25,007 nt of DNA from Candidatus Omnitrophota bacterium (GTDB lineage: Bacteria; Omnitrophota; Gorgyraeia; Zapsychrales; Zapsychraceae): the NCBI GenBank assembly GCA_029567025.1, contig JAKQLT010000189.1, forward strand, positions 1-25,007. Reading direction: 5' to 3'. Under the pieces are notes generated by a model, which had not been told where the DNA came from, did not search any database, and saw nothing but the letters and a program-made list of their open reading frames with translations. Positions 14,889-22,567 of the stretch are shown piece by piece. Each line of letters starts with the position of its first letter. The stretch's first letter is position 1. A program made the position numbers and the translations under genes.

Positions 14889-17783
14889 TTAAGGCAAATG
14901 AAGAAACGCGGCTAAATTTTCTTGAGGCAAAATGTTAATAATAACAGGAATAAAACCGTCAAAAGAAATATTTTCTATTTGTTGCGTATCAAATTCTAAT
15001 CTGTCGCCCGAACGTTCAATGGCCAGATTTAAACGATTCAATGTGAAATCAATCCCGCCGACATCTTTTTTTTCGACGCTCATCGGATGATCATAAGGCG
15101 AAACGGCTATTAATTTCCATAAATAATTTTGATATTCTTCTTTTTCAGGAGATAACATTTCTTTCTGAAAGCCCATTTTATTTATGTTTTCCTCACTATA
15201 ATCCCTGCTATTCTCAAAATAATATCCAATATGAAGAGATGATCCAAACGCCATCAGTTTTCTTAATATTTCTAAATAAGAAATTCCCTCATCGCGCAAT
15301 AAGTGTGAAAGACCCAAATGAGTATAAATAAAAGATATCGTTTCTTGTTGAATATATCTTGGCAAATTCTCAGCGATATCAAATATAACTGTTATCCCTT
15401 CAGGAAGTTCTTCCCATTCCTCATAATATTCATCCGAATATCCGATAATCTCGACATTAAGAATTCCCAATTTCTTTATTTCCTGCAAAAGCCCAACCAA
15501 TCCTGTTCCCTCTCCACAGCCCCAATCCAAAATGACAATCGGGACATTTTTATCTTGTCGATTTTGATCAAGTTCGATAATTTTTTCTAAAATCTTATAT
15601 TTTCTATTTAAATCTTTAAAAGACGTTTCAGTAAACATCCATCCTAATTCTCTAAGAAAATATCGATTTTCTTTAGAAATAATCCGTGCACCTTCAGGAA
15701 TAAAAGAGAGTATATTTATCATTTTATCGCTTAATTGCGATTTCATGATCGCCCCGCCAGGAAGTTGACGCGCAATAGGATTCTTTGTTAGCTCAACTTC
15801 TTTCACGGCCATGGCCTGGTCCTTTTTTACCAATTCGCGATCAAATTCAGGGACCATATTATTTTTAGCGTCACGCAATAAGTACTTCAACGCTTCTGTA
15901 TTTTCAAAACCTTTATAAGAGATCCTCTTCAATTCCCATCCTTGAAGTTGACCAACGCGTCGGCCAATCGTCGTCTCATAATAAACCTCCGGTATTAAAA
16001 TTTCCTTGGCGCTACTCGTACTGAGTTTATCCACAACAAACAAATCATTATAAGGATCTCTCAGGCCCGGAACTTGATTCTTTCTAACATTCCCGTTGAA
16101 ATCCACATAATAATTATTAAATAACTGTGCAAGGCTTTCTTTATTCTGAAGAGGTGATTCATAATAAAATCCAGCAGGAATTAAATCTAAAACTTTTTCT
16201 ATTAAAAATTGACCTATCTTTTTTCCGCCGATTGTTCCTGATAAATGGTCAACAACGGCATAAGAAGGAATAAATCTTAAATTTTTTAAATTAATATGAA
16301 AATATTCGATAACATTTTTGTTTCTACTATTTTTTGTAATCAGAAAAGATATTATATAATTTTCAGTCCGATTGCCTTTTTCATCTAACAAAAAAATATT
16401 AATAATAGGAACACCATACGTCCCTTTGTCAACAACCAATGAATATTTCCGACCGTCATCCATGATGATTTCCTTACCATTTAGATGCTTCATAAAACGC
16501 TCTGACAAATCCTTCCAAGACAATAATGCTGGGCTTTTTATCTTTTCGATTTCATCAATCCCTTGGGAATGTAGCGCTGGCTCTTTTATATCTTCGGTCA
16601 CCATCGCTTCATCAGAATCTTCTTGCGTCGGCTGAATCATAACCTGCACAACAGGCGTTTTTTCACTCTCACCTATCATCGCAAAATCATGATTCTTTTG
16701 AAGAATCTTTGAAACCTCTAAATTCGCTCCACCCGTGAAATATCTCCGCGCGACAATTTCTTTTGTGTTGGGATCATATTCTTCTCGAATATGTTGCGTA
16801 ATACCTTGTTGAAACGCTTTTAAATAATTCTGATACATTTTTTCTTTAAATTGCGCGTCGTTAGGATTAACGCCGAGCGTTTTTTTCTTGTTGGAATAAA
16901 TTTTATTAATAAGGCTGTTGGCGAGCGCTTGTTTATACCACGCCGCTAAAATCAACGAATAATAAATCTGGCGTAAAGGCGCAAATTGTTCGCCATCGTT
17001 AACTTCTTTTTCTAATTGCGGAATAATGATTTCTTTAATCATTTGAGCGGTCAACTCATTTTTATCACTCCTAAGTTGACGGGAATCTCGATCTGAAATT
17101 GAAATCCCTGCATTCGCAGGAATGACACCAGAATGCGTATATTCATTTTCCAATAAAACTTTTAATCGAGCCTTAGTTACATACGCCACATTTTCATTTT
17201 CATAAACAACAGCTTCACCCGGAACAATCCAAACTTTATTTAACGTGTCAATCGGAATATCGGCTCTGCCATATCGTTCATAAATCATTTGGTGAATCTT
17301 ATTCCAAAACTTTTTCCCATATTCATTTTCCGGGCTCATAAGCGTAGCTGTTATTTTCTTTAAAAGAAAATCCTGCGCCAAAAGCTCTTGGCCCATCTGT
17401 GTTTTTCCAAAACCGTCCGCGATGATGCGGTCTTTTTCTTTCGGAGATAAATTCACCCACAAATCTTTTTCAGGAATCGTTAATGCGGCCAAAAAATATT
17501 TTATAAGTTTATTCGATTCTTGTTTGAGGTAATCCTTTTCGGCTCCTTGAGACTTCAAAGATGTTTTGTCTCCCAGAGATAAAACAAAATCAAATCGAAA
17601 AGGATTTTCCGGAAAAACTCTTAATCCTTTAATAACTGTTGGCTGAAAAATGCCTTTTGCGATTGGCGGAACAAATGTGGCTTGGGCATATGACAGCGTC
17701 GGCACGATTGTATTAAATAAAAAACATACTAATGCCACGCTGGAGCAAATTCTCTTAAATAAATTGTTCTTAATAATATTCAT
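14889..17783 (-). CDS. Large exported Omnitrophota-type protein with methyltransferase-like domain
   Basis: A 964-residue protein from the ATG at 17783. A signal peptide (about 1-34, ending YAQA) leads into a block of about 330 residues whose phrases PEKDLWVNLSPKEKDRI, VWIVPGEAVVYENENVAYV and EQFAPLRQIYYSLILAAWYK I recall from a family seen in Omnitrophota genomes. The middle (about 400-690) is unassigned. Residues about 745-860 look like a SAM-dependent methyltransferase Rossmann fold, with motif I ILDWGCGEGTG at 751-761. The C-terminus (GGIDFTLNRLNLAIERSG, then GFIPVIINILP) again resembles that family. A degenerate REP-like element is read in frame at about residues 219-241. The longer TTG-initiated reading from 17849 is rejected because it places 22 residues before the signal peptide. 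No ribosome site precedes the ATG. Function is unknown; export of a methyltransferase-like domain is odd. Confidence 0.85.
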   Translation of the reverse strand: MNIIKNNLFKRICSSVALVCFLFNTIVPTLSYAQATFVPPIAKGIFQPTVIKGLRVFPENPFRFDFVLSLGDKTSLKSQGAEKDYLKQESNKLIKYFLAALTIPEKDLWVNLSPKEKDRIIADGFGKTQMGQELLAQDFLLKKITATLMSPENEYGKKFWNKIHQMIYERYGRADIPIDTLNKVWIVPGEAVVYENENVAYVTKARLKVLLENEYTHSGVIPANAGISISDRDSRQLRSDKNELTAQMIKEIIIPQLEKEVNDGEQFAPLRQIYYSLILAAWYKQALANSLINKIYSNKKKTLGVNPNDAQFKEKMYQNYLKAFQQGITQHIREEYDPNTKEIVARRYFTGGANLEVSKILQKNHDFAMIGESEKTPVVQVMIQPTQEDSDEAMVTEDIKEPALHSQGIDEIEKIKSPALLSWKDLSERFMKHLNGKEIIMDDGRKYSLVVDKGTYGVPIINIFLLDEKGNRTENYIISFLITKNSRNKNVIEYFHINLKNLRFIPSYAVVDHLSGTIGGKKIGQFLIEKVLDLIPAGFYYESPLQNKESLAQLFNNYYVDFNGNVRKNQVPGLRDPYNDLFVVDKLSTSSAKEILIPEVYYETTIGRRVGQLQGWELKRISYKGFENTEALKYLLRDAKNNMVPEFDRELVKKDQAMAVKEVELTKNPIARQLPGGAIMKSQLSDKMINILSFIPEGARIISKENRYFLRELGWMFTETSFKDLNRKYKILEKIIELDQNRQDKNVPIVILDWGCGEGTGLVGLLQEIKKLGILNVEIIGYSDEYYEEWEELPEGITVIFDIAENLPRYIQQETISFIYTHLGLSHLLRDEGISYLEILRKLMAFGSSLHIGYYFENSRDYSEENINKMGFQKEMLSPEKEEYQNYLWKLIAVSPYDHPMSVEKKDVGGIDFTLNRLNLAIERSGDRLEFDTQQIENISFDGFIPVIINILPQENLAAFLHLP
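17058..17131 (-). repeat. Degenerate REP/MITE-like palindromic element inside a coding region
   Basis: On the minus strand GTCATTCCTGCGAATGCAGG begins a stem-loop (17104-17123, 8 pairs with one G-T, loop GAAT). A second, degenerate arm with GATTCCCG and TTAGGAGTGA follows about 30 nt later. The in-frame translation gives VIPANAGIS and then DSRQLRSD, a variant of the VIPAxAGI...DSRFRGND signature that many bacterial dispersed palindromic repeats produce when translated. It interrupts the large exported protein without breaking the frame. No second copy was seen in this window. Confidence 0.7.
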
Positions 17784-17867
17784 ATTAATAAAAGTATGTA
17801 ATATTTGTGGCAAAAATGCCAAAAAATCTATGGGTGAACCATCAACCAACGAATCTGCGCAATCCGT

Positions 17868-18158
17868 TTACACTTCTGATAATTGCGCTAGAATATTTTT
17901 TTCTTTCTGAAGAAGTTTTTTCTTGCGAGAAGTTTTTGTCCCGACGTAACCGCCTAAAGAACCATCAGATTTGATCACGCGATGACAAGGAATGATAAGA
18001 GGATAAGGATTTTTACGTAAAGCTTGGCCCACCGCACGCACGGCCTTAGGAGATCCCACTTTTTGCGCTATCCATTTATAACTGCGGGTTTGGCCAAACG
18101 GAATACTTAATGTCGCTTTTAAAACTTTCCACTCAAAAGACGTAAGACTTTTTTTCAT
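17868..18158 (-). CDS. ogt: Methylated-DNA-[protein]-cysteine S-methyltransferase (DNA-binding/active-site domain only)
   Basis: A 96-residue alkyltransferase consisting only of the winged-helix DNA-binding and active-site domain of the Ogt/MGMT family. Motifs present are FGQTRSYKWIA, the helix-turn-helix with AVRAVGQALRKNP (arginine finger region), and IPCHRVI with the alkyl-acceptor Cys58. Because the cysteine is kept, it is predicted to transfer O6-alkyl groups itself, unlike the alkyltransferase-like proteins that lack it. The start overlaps the uvrC stop by 4 nt (ATGA), so the two repair genes are probably translationally coupled. Confidence 0.93.
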   Translation of the reverse strand: MKKSLTSFEWKVLKATLSIPFGQTRSYKWIAQKVGSPKAVRAVGQALRKNPYPLIIPCHRVIKSDGSLGGYVGTKTSRKKKLLQKEKNILAQLSEV

Positions 18159-19387
18159 TTTACTGTCATATTCTTTGTTCTTAATAGCCGATGATAAGAA
18201 ACAGCAAAACGATGCGCTTCATCGCGCACGCGCTGTAATAATTTTAACGCCAAAGAATTCTCGGATAAAAGAATTCCTTGTTTTTTCCCAGAAATAAAAA
18301 TTTCTTCTTCTTTTTTAGCTAAAGAAATGATCGGGATATCAATATCTATTTTTTTTAGTTCACTCAAAGCGGCGGACAGCTGGCCTTTTCCTCCGTCGAT
18401 AACAATAAGATCAGGAAAGGCCCTGCCTTCTTTCTTTAATCGCGCATACCGGCGAGAAACCACTTCCGCGATCATTTTAAAATCATCAATGCCGCTGACT
18501 GTTTTAATACGAAACCGTCGATAATTCTTTTTATCTGGGCTACCATTAAAAAAAGAAATCATCGCGCCCACAGAATATGCTCCATAAGTATGCGAAATAT
18601 CAAAGGCCTCAATGCGCTCTGGCCTTCGCGGCAAACGTAATAACCGCTCCAACTGTTCAGCCTCTTTAAAATAATTAATCTCTTGAGTTCCCGAATACAA
18701 AGCGCCGATAGCTTGAAGCTGATTGCGGACTTGCGCTGCTTGCTCAAAATTTTTATCACGCGAAAACCGTTCCATATCTAAACGCAATCGCCGATAAAGC
18801 TCATCTTTTTTCCCTTCCAAAACCAAGCGCACATGATAAATATTCTTCGCGTATTCACCCGAAGTCAATTTTCCAATACAAGGCGCGCTACAAAGAGCCA
18901 TATGATAATCCAAACATTCTTTCAAAGGAAACGGCTGGCAGGTTCGAAACATAAAAATCCGTCGGAGAATATGCAATGCTTCTCGAATAAGCTTCGCATT
19001 CACATAAGGACCGAAATAGTCATACCCTTTAACTTTGACCCGAGGCCGATCAATAAAAATACGAGGAAATTCATCATTAGAAATAACAATAAACGGATAA
19101 CTCTTATCATCTTTCAAATCAATATTATATTTCGGATGATATTGTTTAACTAAACTCGCTTCTAAGATAAGCGCTTCGGCCTCGCTTGCAGTAACAATAT
19201 AATCAATGCCCGCGATTTCTTTAACCAATTGTTGCGTTTTAACATCGTTGACTTTTTTATTAAAATAAGAAGAAACTCGCTTGCGCAATGACACAGCTTT
19301 CCCGACGTAAATAATGCGGCCTTCTTTATTTTTCATAAGATAAACGCCGCTGGATAACGGAAAGGTTTTAAGAAACGATAGATTCAT
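18155..19387 (-). CDS. uvrC: UvrC-type excinuclease lacking the C-terminal HhH domain
   Basis: A 410-residue UvrC, the nuclease of UvrABC nucleotide excision repair. The N-terminal GIY-YIG nuclease (GVYLMK, then IIYVGKA, LRKRV and the Glu in LILEASL) makes the 3' incision. Four cysteines (C150, C158, C166, C170) are arranged like the UvrC cluster region. A UVR motif (about 200-228) contacts UvrB. The RNase H-like domain for the 5' incision keeps FDISH (Asp263), VIDGGKGQ (Asp331) and RDEAHRF (His392). The chain ends soon after, whereas usual UvrC continues to about 600 residues with a tandem helix-hairpin-helix domain. The start at 19387, 16 nt after the murJ stop, matches the family start; the ATG at 19507 would overlap murJ by over 100 nt. 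The ribosome site is weak. Confidence 0.92.
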   Translation of the reverse strand: MNLSFLKTFPLSSGVYLMKNKEGRIIYVGKAVSLRKRVSSYFNKKVNDVKTQQLVKEIAGIDYIVTASEAEALILEASLVKQYHPKYNIDLKDDKSYPFIVISNDEFPRIFIDRPRVKVKGYDYFGPYVNAKLIREALHILRRIFMFRTCQPFPLKECLDYHMALCSAPCIGKLTSGEYAKNIYHVRLVLEGKKDELYRRLRLDMERFSRDKNFEQAAQVRNQLQAIGALYSGTQEINYFKEAEQLERLLRLPRRPERIEAFDISHTYGAYSVGAMISFFNGSPDKKNYRRFRIKTVSGIDDFKMIAEVVSRRYARLKKEGRAFPDLIVIDGGKGQLSAALSELKKIDIDIPIISLAKKEEEIFISGKKQGILLSENSLALKLLQRVRDEAHRFAVSYHRLLRTKNMTVK

Positions 19388-19403
19388 AAAAAGTTGATAA
19401 ACA

Positions 19404-21014
19404 TTACGAATTTGGCTTCGGCCGGTGAGATAAAAACCGTCTTGTCTTGGCCCAACTCCAAATCTTTTGCGATTGTTCGATGTTAAGCCATAAACATAAT
19501 ACTTCATAAAAAAACATTCCTAAGAAAAATAACAAAACCAACTTCAGCCACTCTTGCGGCCAAACAACAAAATGCCAAAAAACAAAAATTCCTATTCCGA
19601 CGATTAAAGAAGCTAAAGTGACTTTGAAAAAATATTTTAAAAGATCCGCGTTCATTTTTCCAAGCCGTTTCTCAAGAATAAAAAACAAAACAAGAAAATT
19701 TATAATTCCCGCCAAAGAACTGGACAAAGCGATGCCGCCTACTTTTAAAGGAAACATCAAAATAAAATTAAAAATCGTGTTTATCGCCAAAGAAATCGCC
19801 GCGATCTTGACAGGCGTTTTAGTATCCTGAAGCGCATAAAAAGCCGTTACTAAAATTTTAACCCCTCCAAAACTAAAAAGACCTAAAGAATAAAACAACA
19901 AGGTGCTTGCTGTTATACCTGTAGAATAAACATTGAATTGACCGCGCTCAAAAAATATCCGAATGATTGGATGAGCCAAAAACATAAAAAGAATTGTCGT
20001 CGGGCACATCACAAAAAAAATATTCTCTAATGAAAAGGTAACTGTCTTTTTTAATAACTCTGTTTCCTTTCTGATAGCAAATCCGGACATGCTGGGAAGC
20101 GCGGCAGACGCTAAGGCAAAGCCGAAAATACCCATAGGAAACTGAATCAATCGATTCGCATAATAAATCGCCGAAATTCCTCCAACGCCGACGATGCTTG
20201 ACAAAGAGGCGCAAAAAGTGTCAACAAAAACATTAAGCTGATAAATACCGCTTCCTAAAAATCGCGGAAGCATCAAAGAAATGATTTGAAACAATCCCGG
20301 GTGTCGTAACGTTTTCGGGAAAGAATACCGCATTCCCACTTTTATCATCGATGGAATTTGCGCGGCTAATTGCAATATCCCGCCGATTAAAACACCGACA
20401 GCCAACCCCAATGTCGGCTCTTTCATATATTGCGATGATAATAACGCGCTTACAATAAGGACAACATTAAGAAGCACCGGACTAAAAGCTGACGCCTTAA
20501 AGGACCTAAACGTAAATAAAATCCCCATACTATACGCGGTTAACCCGATAAAAATTAGATAAGGGAAAATGATTCGCGTTAAACGAATCGTCAGAAAAAG
20601 CTTTTCAGTATCCGCCATAAACCCTGGCGCCATGACCCGCACAATGACAGGAGTAAAAATCATACCTATGATTGTAATCACGCTAAGAATGATCATTCCT
20701 ACTGTAATCACAACACTAATAAAATTCCAGAAAGCCTCTTTATCTTTTTCTTCCAAATATTGGGAAAAAACAGGAACAAGGGCTGAATTCGTGGCTCCCT
20801 CACCGACCATTTCCCTAAAAAGATTAGGAATCTTAAACGCGACAAAAAAAGCGTCCGCAGACATGCCCGTTCCTAATAACCGTGCGAAAATAATATCACG
20901 AATAAAACCCACGACCCGTGAAACCAGCGTGCCGAATGACAAAACGGTTGTCGAGCGCATAATCGAACGACGAGAATCTTTATGTGTCTGCGCGGTGGAT
21001 TTATTTATTGACAT
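19404..21014 (-). CDS. murJ: Lipid II flippase MurJ (MviN)
   Basis: A 536-residue polytopic inner-membrane protein of the MurJ/MviN family, which flips lipid-linked peptidoglycan precursor across the membrane. Visible are the N-terminal family signature (STTVLSFGTLVSRVVGFIRD, then KIPNLFREMVGEGATNSALV), many hydrophobic helices consistent with the 14-helix fold, and the later ANRLIQFPMGIFGFALASA and DTKTPVKIA segments. Length is typical. AAGGG lies eight nt before the ATG. It is divergent from rpsT across a 90-nt gap and precedes uvrC by 16 nt. Confidence 0.96.
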   Translation of the reverse strand: MSINKSTAQTHKDSRRSIMRSTTVLSFGTLVSRVVGFIRDIIFARLLGTGMSADAFFVAFKIPNLFREMVGEGATNSALVPVFSQYLEEKDKEAFWNFISVVITVGMIILSVITIIGMIFTPVIVRVMAPGFMADTEKLFLTIRLTRIIFPYLIFIGLTAYSMGILFTFRSFKASAFSPVLLNVVLIVSALLSSQYMKEPTLGLAVGVLIGGILQLAAQIPSMIKVGMRYSFPKTLRHPGLFQIISLMLPRFLGSGIYQLNVFVDTFCASLSSIVGVGGISAIYYANRLIQFPMGIFGFALASAALPSMSGFAIRKETELLKKTVTFSLENIFFVMCPTTILFMFLAHPIIRIFFERGQFNVYSTGITASTLLFYSLGLFSFGGVKILVTAFYALQDTKTPVKIAAISLAINTIFNFILMFPLKVGGIALSSSLAGIINFLVLFFILEKRLGKMNADLLKYFFKVTLASLIVGIGIFVFWHFVVWPQEWLKLVLLFFLGMFFYEVLCLWLNIEQSQKIWSWAKTRRFLSHRPKPNS

Positions 21015-21019
21015 AAAAC

Positions 21020-21051
21020 GCCCTTATTTGATATATTATTGCCCTTATAAG
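21020..21051. promoter_or_regulatory. Divergent murJ/rpsT promoter region with direct repeat and symmetric -10
   Basis: The 89-nt gap between the two starts is very AT-rich. It contains GCCCTTAT twice (21020-21027 and 21041-21048), exactly 21 bp apart, or two helical turns. The palindrome CTTATAAG (21044-21051) reads as a 5-of-6 -10 box (TATAAG) on both strands. Good -35 boxes are not evident on either side. A shared promoter/operator is an inference. Confidence 0.35.
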
Positions 21052-21090
21052 ATAAAAAAATGATATCAAAATATTTTATATTTACCTAAC

Positions 21091-21097
21091 AAAGGAG
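21091..21097 (+). promoter_or_regulatory. Ribosome binding site deciding the TTG start of rpsT
   Basis: AAAGGAG lies six nt before the TTG at 21104. No ATG or GTG with a comparable site gives the S20 N-terminus, so this site fixes the unusual start codon. Confidence 0.85.
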
Positions 21098-21103
21098 TCA
21101 GCC

Positions 21104-21367
21104 TTGCCACAAAGAAAAACAGCGATTAAAGATGTCCGAAAAAATTATCGCAATAAAATGCGCAATATGGATATCAAAACCGACCTTAAAAAGACGGAAA
21201 AAACATTTTTAAAGTCCGTCACGGATAAGAATAAAACAGACGCTCTACAGAACCTAAAATTACTTTATAAAAAGATTGATAAAGCCGCTAAACGCAATAT
21301 CCTTCATAAAAATACCGCCGCGCGTCAAAAATCACGATTTATGAAGTTAGTAAACAACTTAACTTAA
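21104..21367 (+). CDS. rpsT: 30S ribosomal protein S20
   Basis: An 87-residue, lysine-rich helical protein matching S20, a primary 16S rRNA-binding protein of the small subunit. The typical pattern is present: a short basic start PQRKTAIKDVRKNYRNK, a central acidic/basic helix, and the C-terminal KKIDKAAKRNILHKNTAARQ and KSRFMKL. The start codon is TTG, fixed by AAAGGAG upstream. It is the only plus-strand gene found. It is divergent from murJ and convergent with holA, whose stop it overlaps by 29 nt. Confidence 0.96.
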   Translation: MPQRKTAIKDVRKNYRNKMRNMDIKTDLKKTEKTFLKSVTDKNKTDALQNLKLLYKKIDKAAKRNILHKNTAARQKSRFMKLVNNLT

Positions 21368-22022
21368 TAACACAAATCTCGACCGCATGAATTACATCCA
21401 TGCGCGTGCGCTTAATATTTAAATCGGCCTCCTGCAAAACCAGGAGGCCTTTTTTAAATTGTTCGGAAGATAAACGTCTGTGTTTTTTCATATCGCCCCA
21501 CGCCCAAATTAACGCGCCCATAATCTTAAGAGCGCTCGCCACAGGAGCTTCTTGAACATCGTCAAAAAGTTGCGACAATATATTTAAGGCCTCTGCTTGT
21601 TTTCTCGCCTTTATAGCATCAATCATATTCCAAACAGTTTTTTTAACGCCTGTTGAAAAAAAGAAAATTTCTTTTTGGGCATGATATTTAAGCTCTTTAA
21701 TAAACGCGTTTTTAGAATCTTCCTGATCAGAATCAATAATTAAAATAAGATGATCATGCGATGTTTTCAAAAAATCTATAATAATCTGTTTATGCTGATC
21801 ATTTAATTTTTGCGCCATCGTTAAAAGTACAACACGTTTTTTAGCGACAGCAGGCAAATCTAATAATTTTTTTTTAAGGCCATCGGGATCTAATTTCTGA
21901 TGAACTTGGACAGAGATATAATCAAACGAAAGGGCTTCTAAGGAAGGAAGATATTTCTTTTTTAATGCGTCAATCTTTTGATCTTTTGCGATTCTGTCAT
22001 CGCCTAAAAGAAGACATAACAT
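21339..22022 (-). CDS. holA: DNA polymerase III delta subunit, short form
   Basis: A 227-residue HolA-like protein, the clamp-loader subunit that opens the sliding clamp. The N-terminal part (MLCLLLGDDRIAKDQKIDAL, then PAVAKKRVVLLTMAQKL) resembles domain I. The C-terminal part (LSSEQFKKGLLVLQEADLNIKRTRMD) resembles the collar domain III. Usual delta is about 340 residues, and the lid-like domain II seems absent or much reduced. Position supports the call: holA next to lptE and close to rpsT is a common bacterial arrangement. The 3' end overlaps rpsT by 29 nt, and codons for about GLLVLQEA carry the rpsT terminator hairpin. The ribosome site is weak (GAAAGACAAAATA). Confidence 0.8.
   Translation of the reverse strand: MLCLLLGDDRIAKDQKIDALKKKYLPSLEALSFDYISVQVHQKLDPDGLKKKLLDLPAVAKKRVVLLTMAQKLNDQHKQIIIDFLKTSHDHLILIIDSDQEDSKNAFIKELKYHAQKEIFFFSTGVKKTVWNMIDAIKARKQAEALNILSQLFDDVQEAPVASALKIMGALIWAWGDMKKHRRLSSEQFKKGLLVLQEADLNIKRTRMDVIHAVEICVIKLSCLLTS
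21426..21455 (+). terminator. Rho-independent terminator of rpsT, inside holA
   Basis: GGCCTCCTG and CAGGAGGCC form a perfect 9-bp GC-rich stem with a 6-nt loop CAAAAC, followed on the plus strand by TTTTTT. It lies 58 nt after the rpsT stop and entirely within the holA coding sequence. On the minus strand the hairpin is followed by GATTTAAAT rather than a T-run, so it should not stop holA transcription. Confidence 0.92.
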
Positions 22023-22034
22023 TATTTTGTCTTT

Positions 22035-22565
22035 CTACCAATATTCAACAGTACGTTCAACAACGCGCTTGGCAAGGTCTTTAATAGCTTCTTGAACGGC
22101 AGATTCTTCAGTTGTAGCTTGTGCGCCGGTCACAAAATATGTCGCTTGGCCGACAAACGCGGATTCTGTCCACATATTTTTTTCATGCGTATTATCCCAC
22201 AATTGTAAAGAGACTGTGATCAAAACACGATATTCCTGAACATCATTATTATCCGTATAGCGCAAGGCCTGCCGCTGATAATTTCTTAATTCTCCTTTTA
22301 AGACAAGATCTGCCGTATCTTCATCGGCAATCTTTAATCTTCCATTAAAAAGAAATTCATCCGAAAGCGCGTTTTTAACATCTACTTCCAACATCGGGAA
22401 ATATAAATTGCGCTTATTAGCTTCAGAAAAATCAATTGCATTCTTAAATAAGGTGATATGAATAGTGTTAAGACGGCTCGGCAAGGTCGAACTTAACGTA
22501 TAACCGCATCCCTGGACCAACATAATCCAAACCACAAATAGTAAAAAAGAAAATTTCTTTTTCAT
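22035..22565 (-). CDS. lptE: LPS-assembly lipoprotein LptE
   Basis: A 176-residue lipoprotein: a signal peptide with lipobox LVQGC (Cys20), then GYTLSSTLPSRLNTIHI, which is the LptE family opening, and a mixed alpha/beta fold ending in AVQEAIKDLAKRVVERTVEYW. LptE plugs the LptD barrel that inserts lipopolysaccharide into the outer leaflet. Its presence implies an LPS-bearing outer membrane. It lies 2 nt after the BamD-like gene and 12 nt before holA, the same lptE-holA order as in many proteobacteria. AAGGAATAAAT precedes the start. Confidence 0.9.
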   Translation of the reverse strand: MKKKFSFLLFVVWIMLVQGCGYTLSSTLPSRLNTIHITLFKNAIDFSEANKRNLYFPMLEVDVKNALSDEFLFNGRLKIADEDTADLVLKGELRNYQRQALRYTDNNDVQEYRVLITVSLQLWDNTHEKNMWTESAFVGQATYFVTGAQATTEESAVQEAIKDLAKRVVERTVEYW

Positions 22566-22567
22566 AT

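Noticed and set aside
17795..17820. Small palindrome TGGCA-TTTT-TGCCA before the large exported protein, as a terminator
   Set aside because: The stem is only 5 bp and no T-run follows on the minus strand; it may be chance.
17784..17849. N-terminal extension of the large exported protein from a TTG codon
   Set aside because: It would put 22 residues in front of a normal signal peptide; the ATG at 17783 begins the basic-hydrophobic leader directly.
19388..19507. Longer UvrC starting at 19507
   Set aside because: The extra 40 residues overlap the end of murJ in another frame and do not resemble UvrC; the family start pattern begins at 19387.
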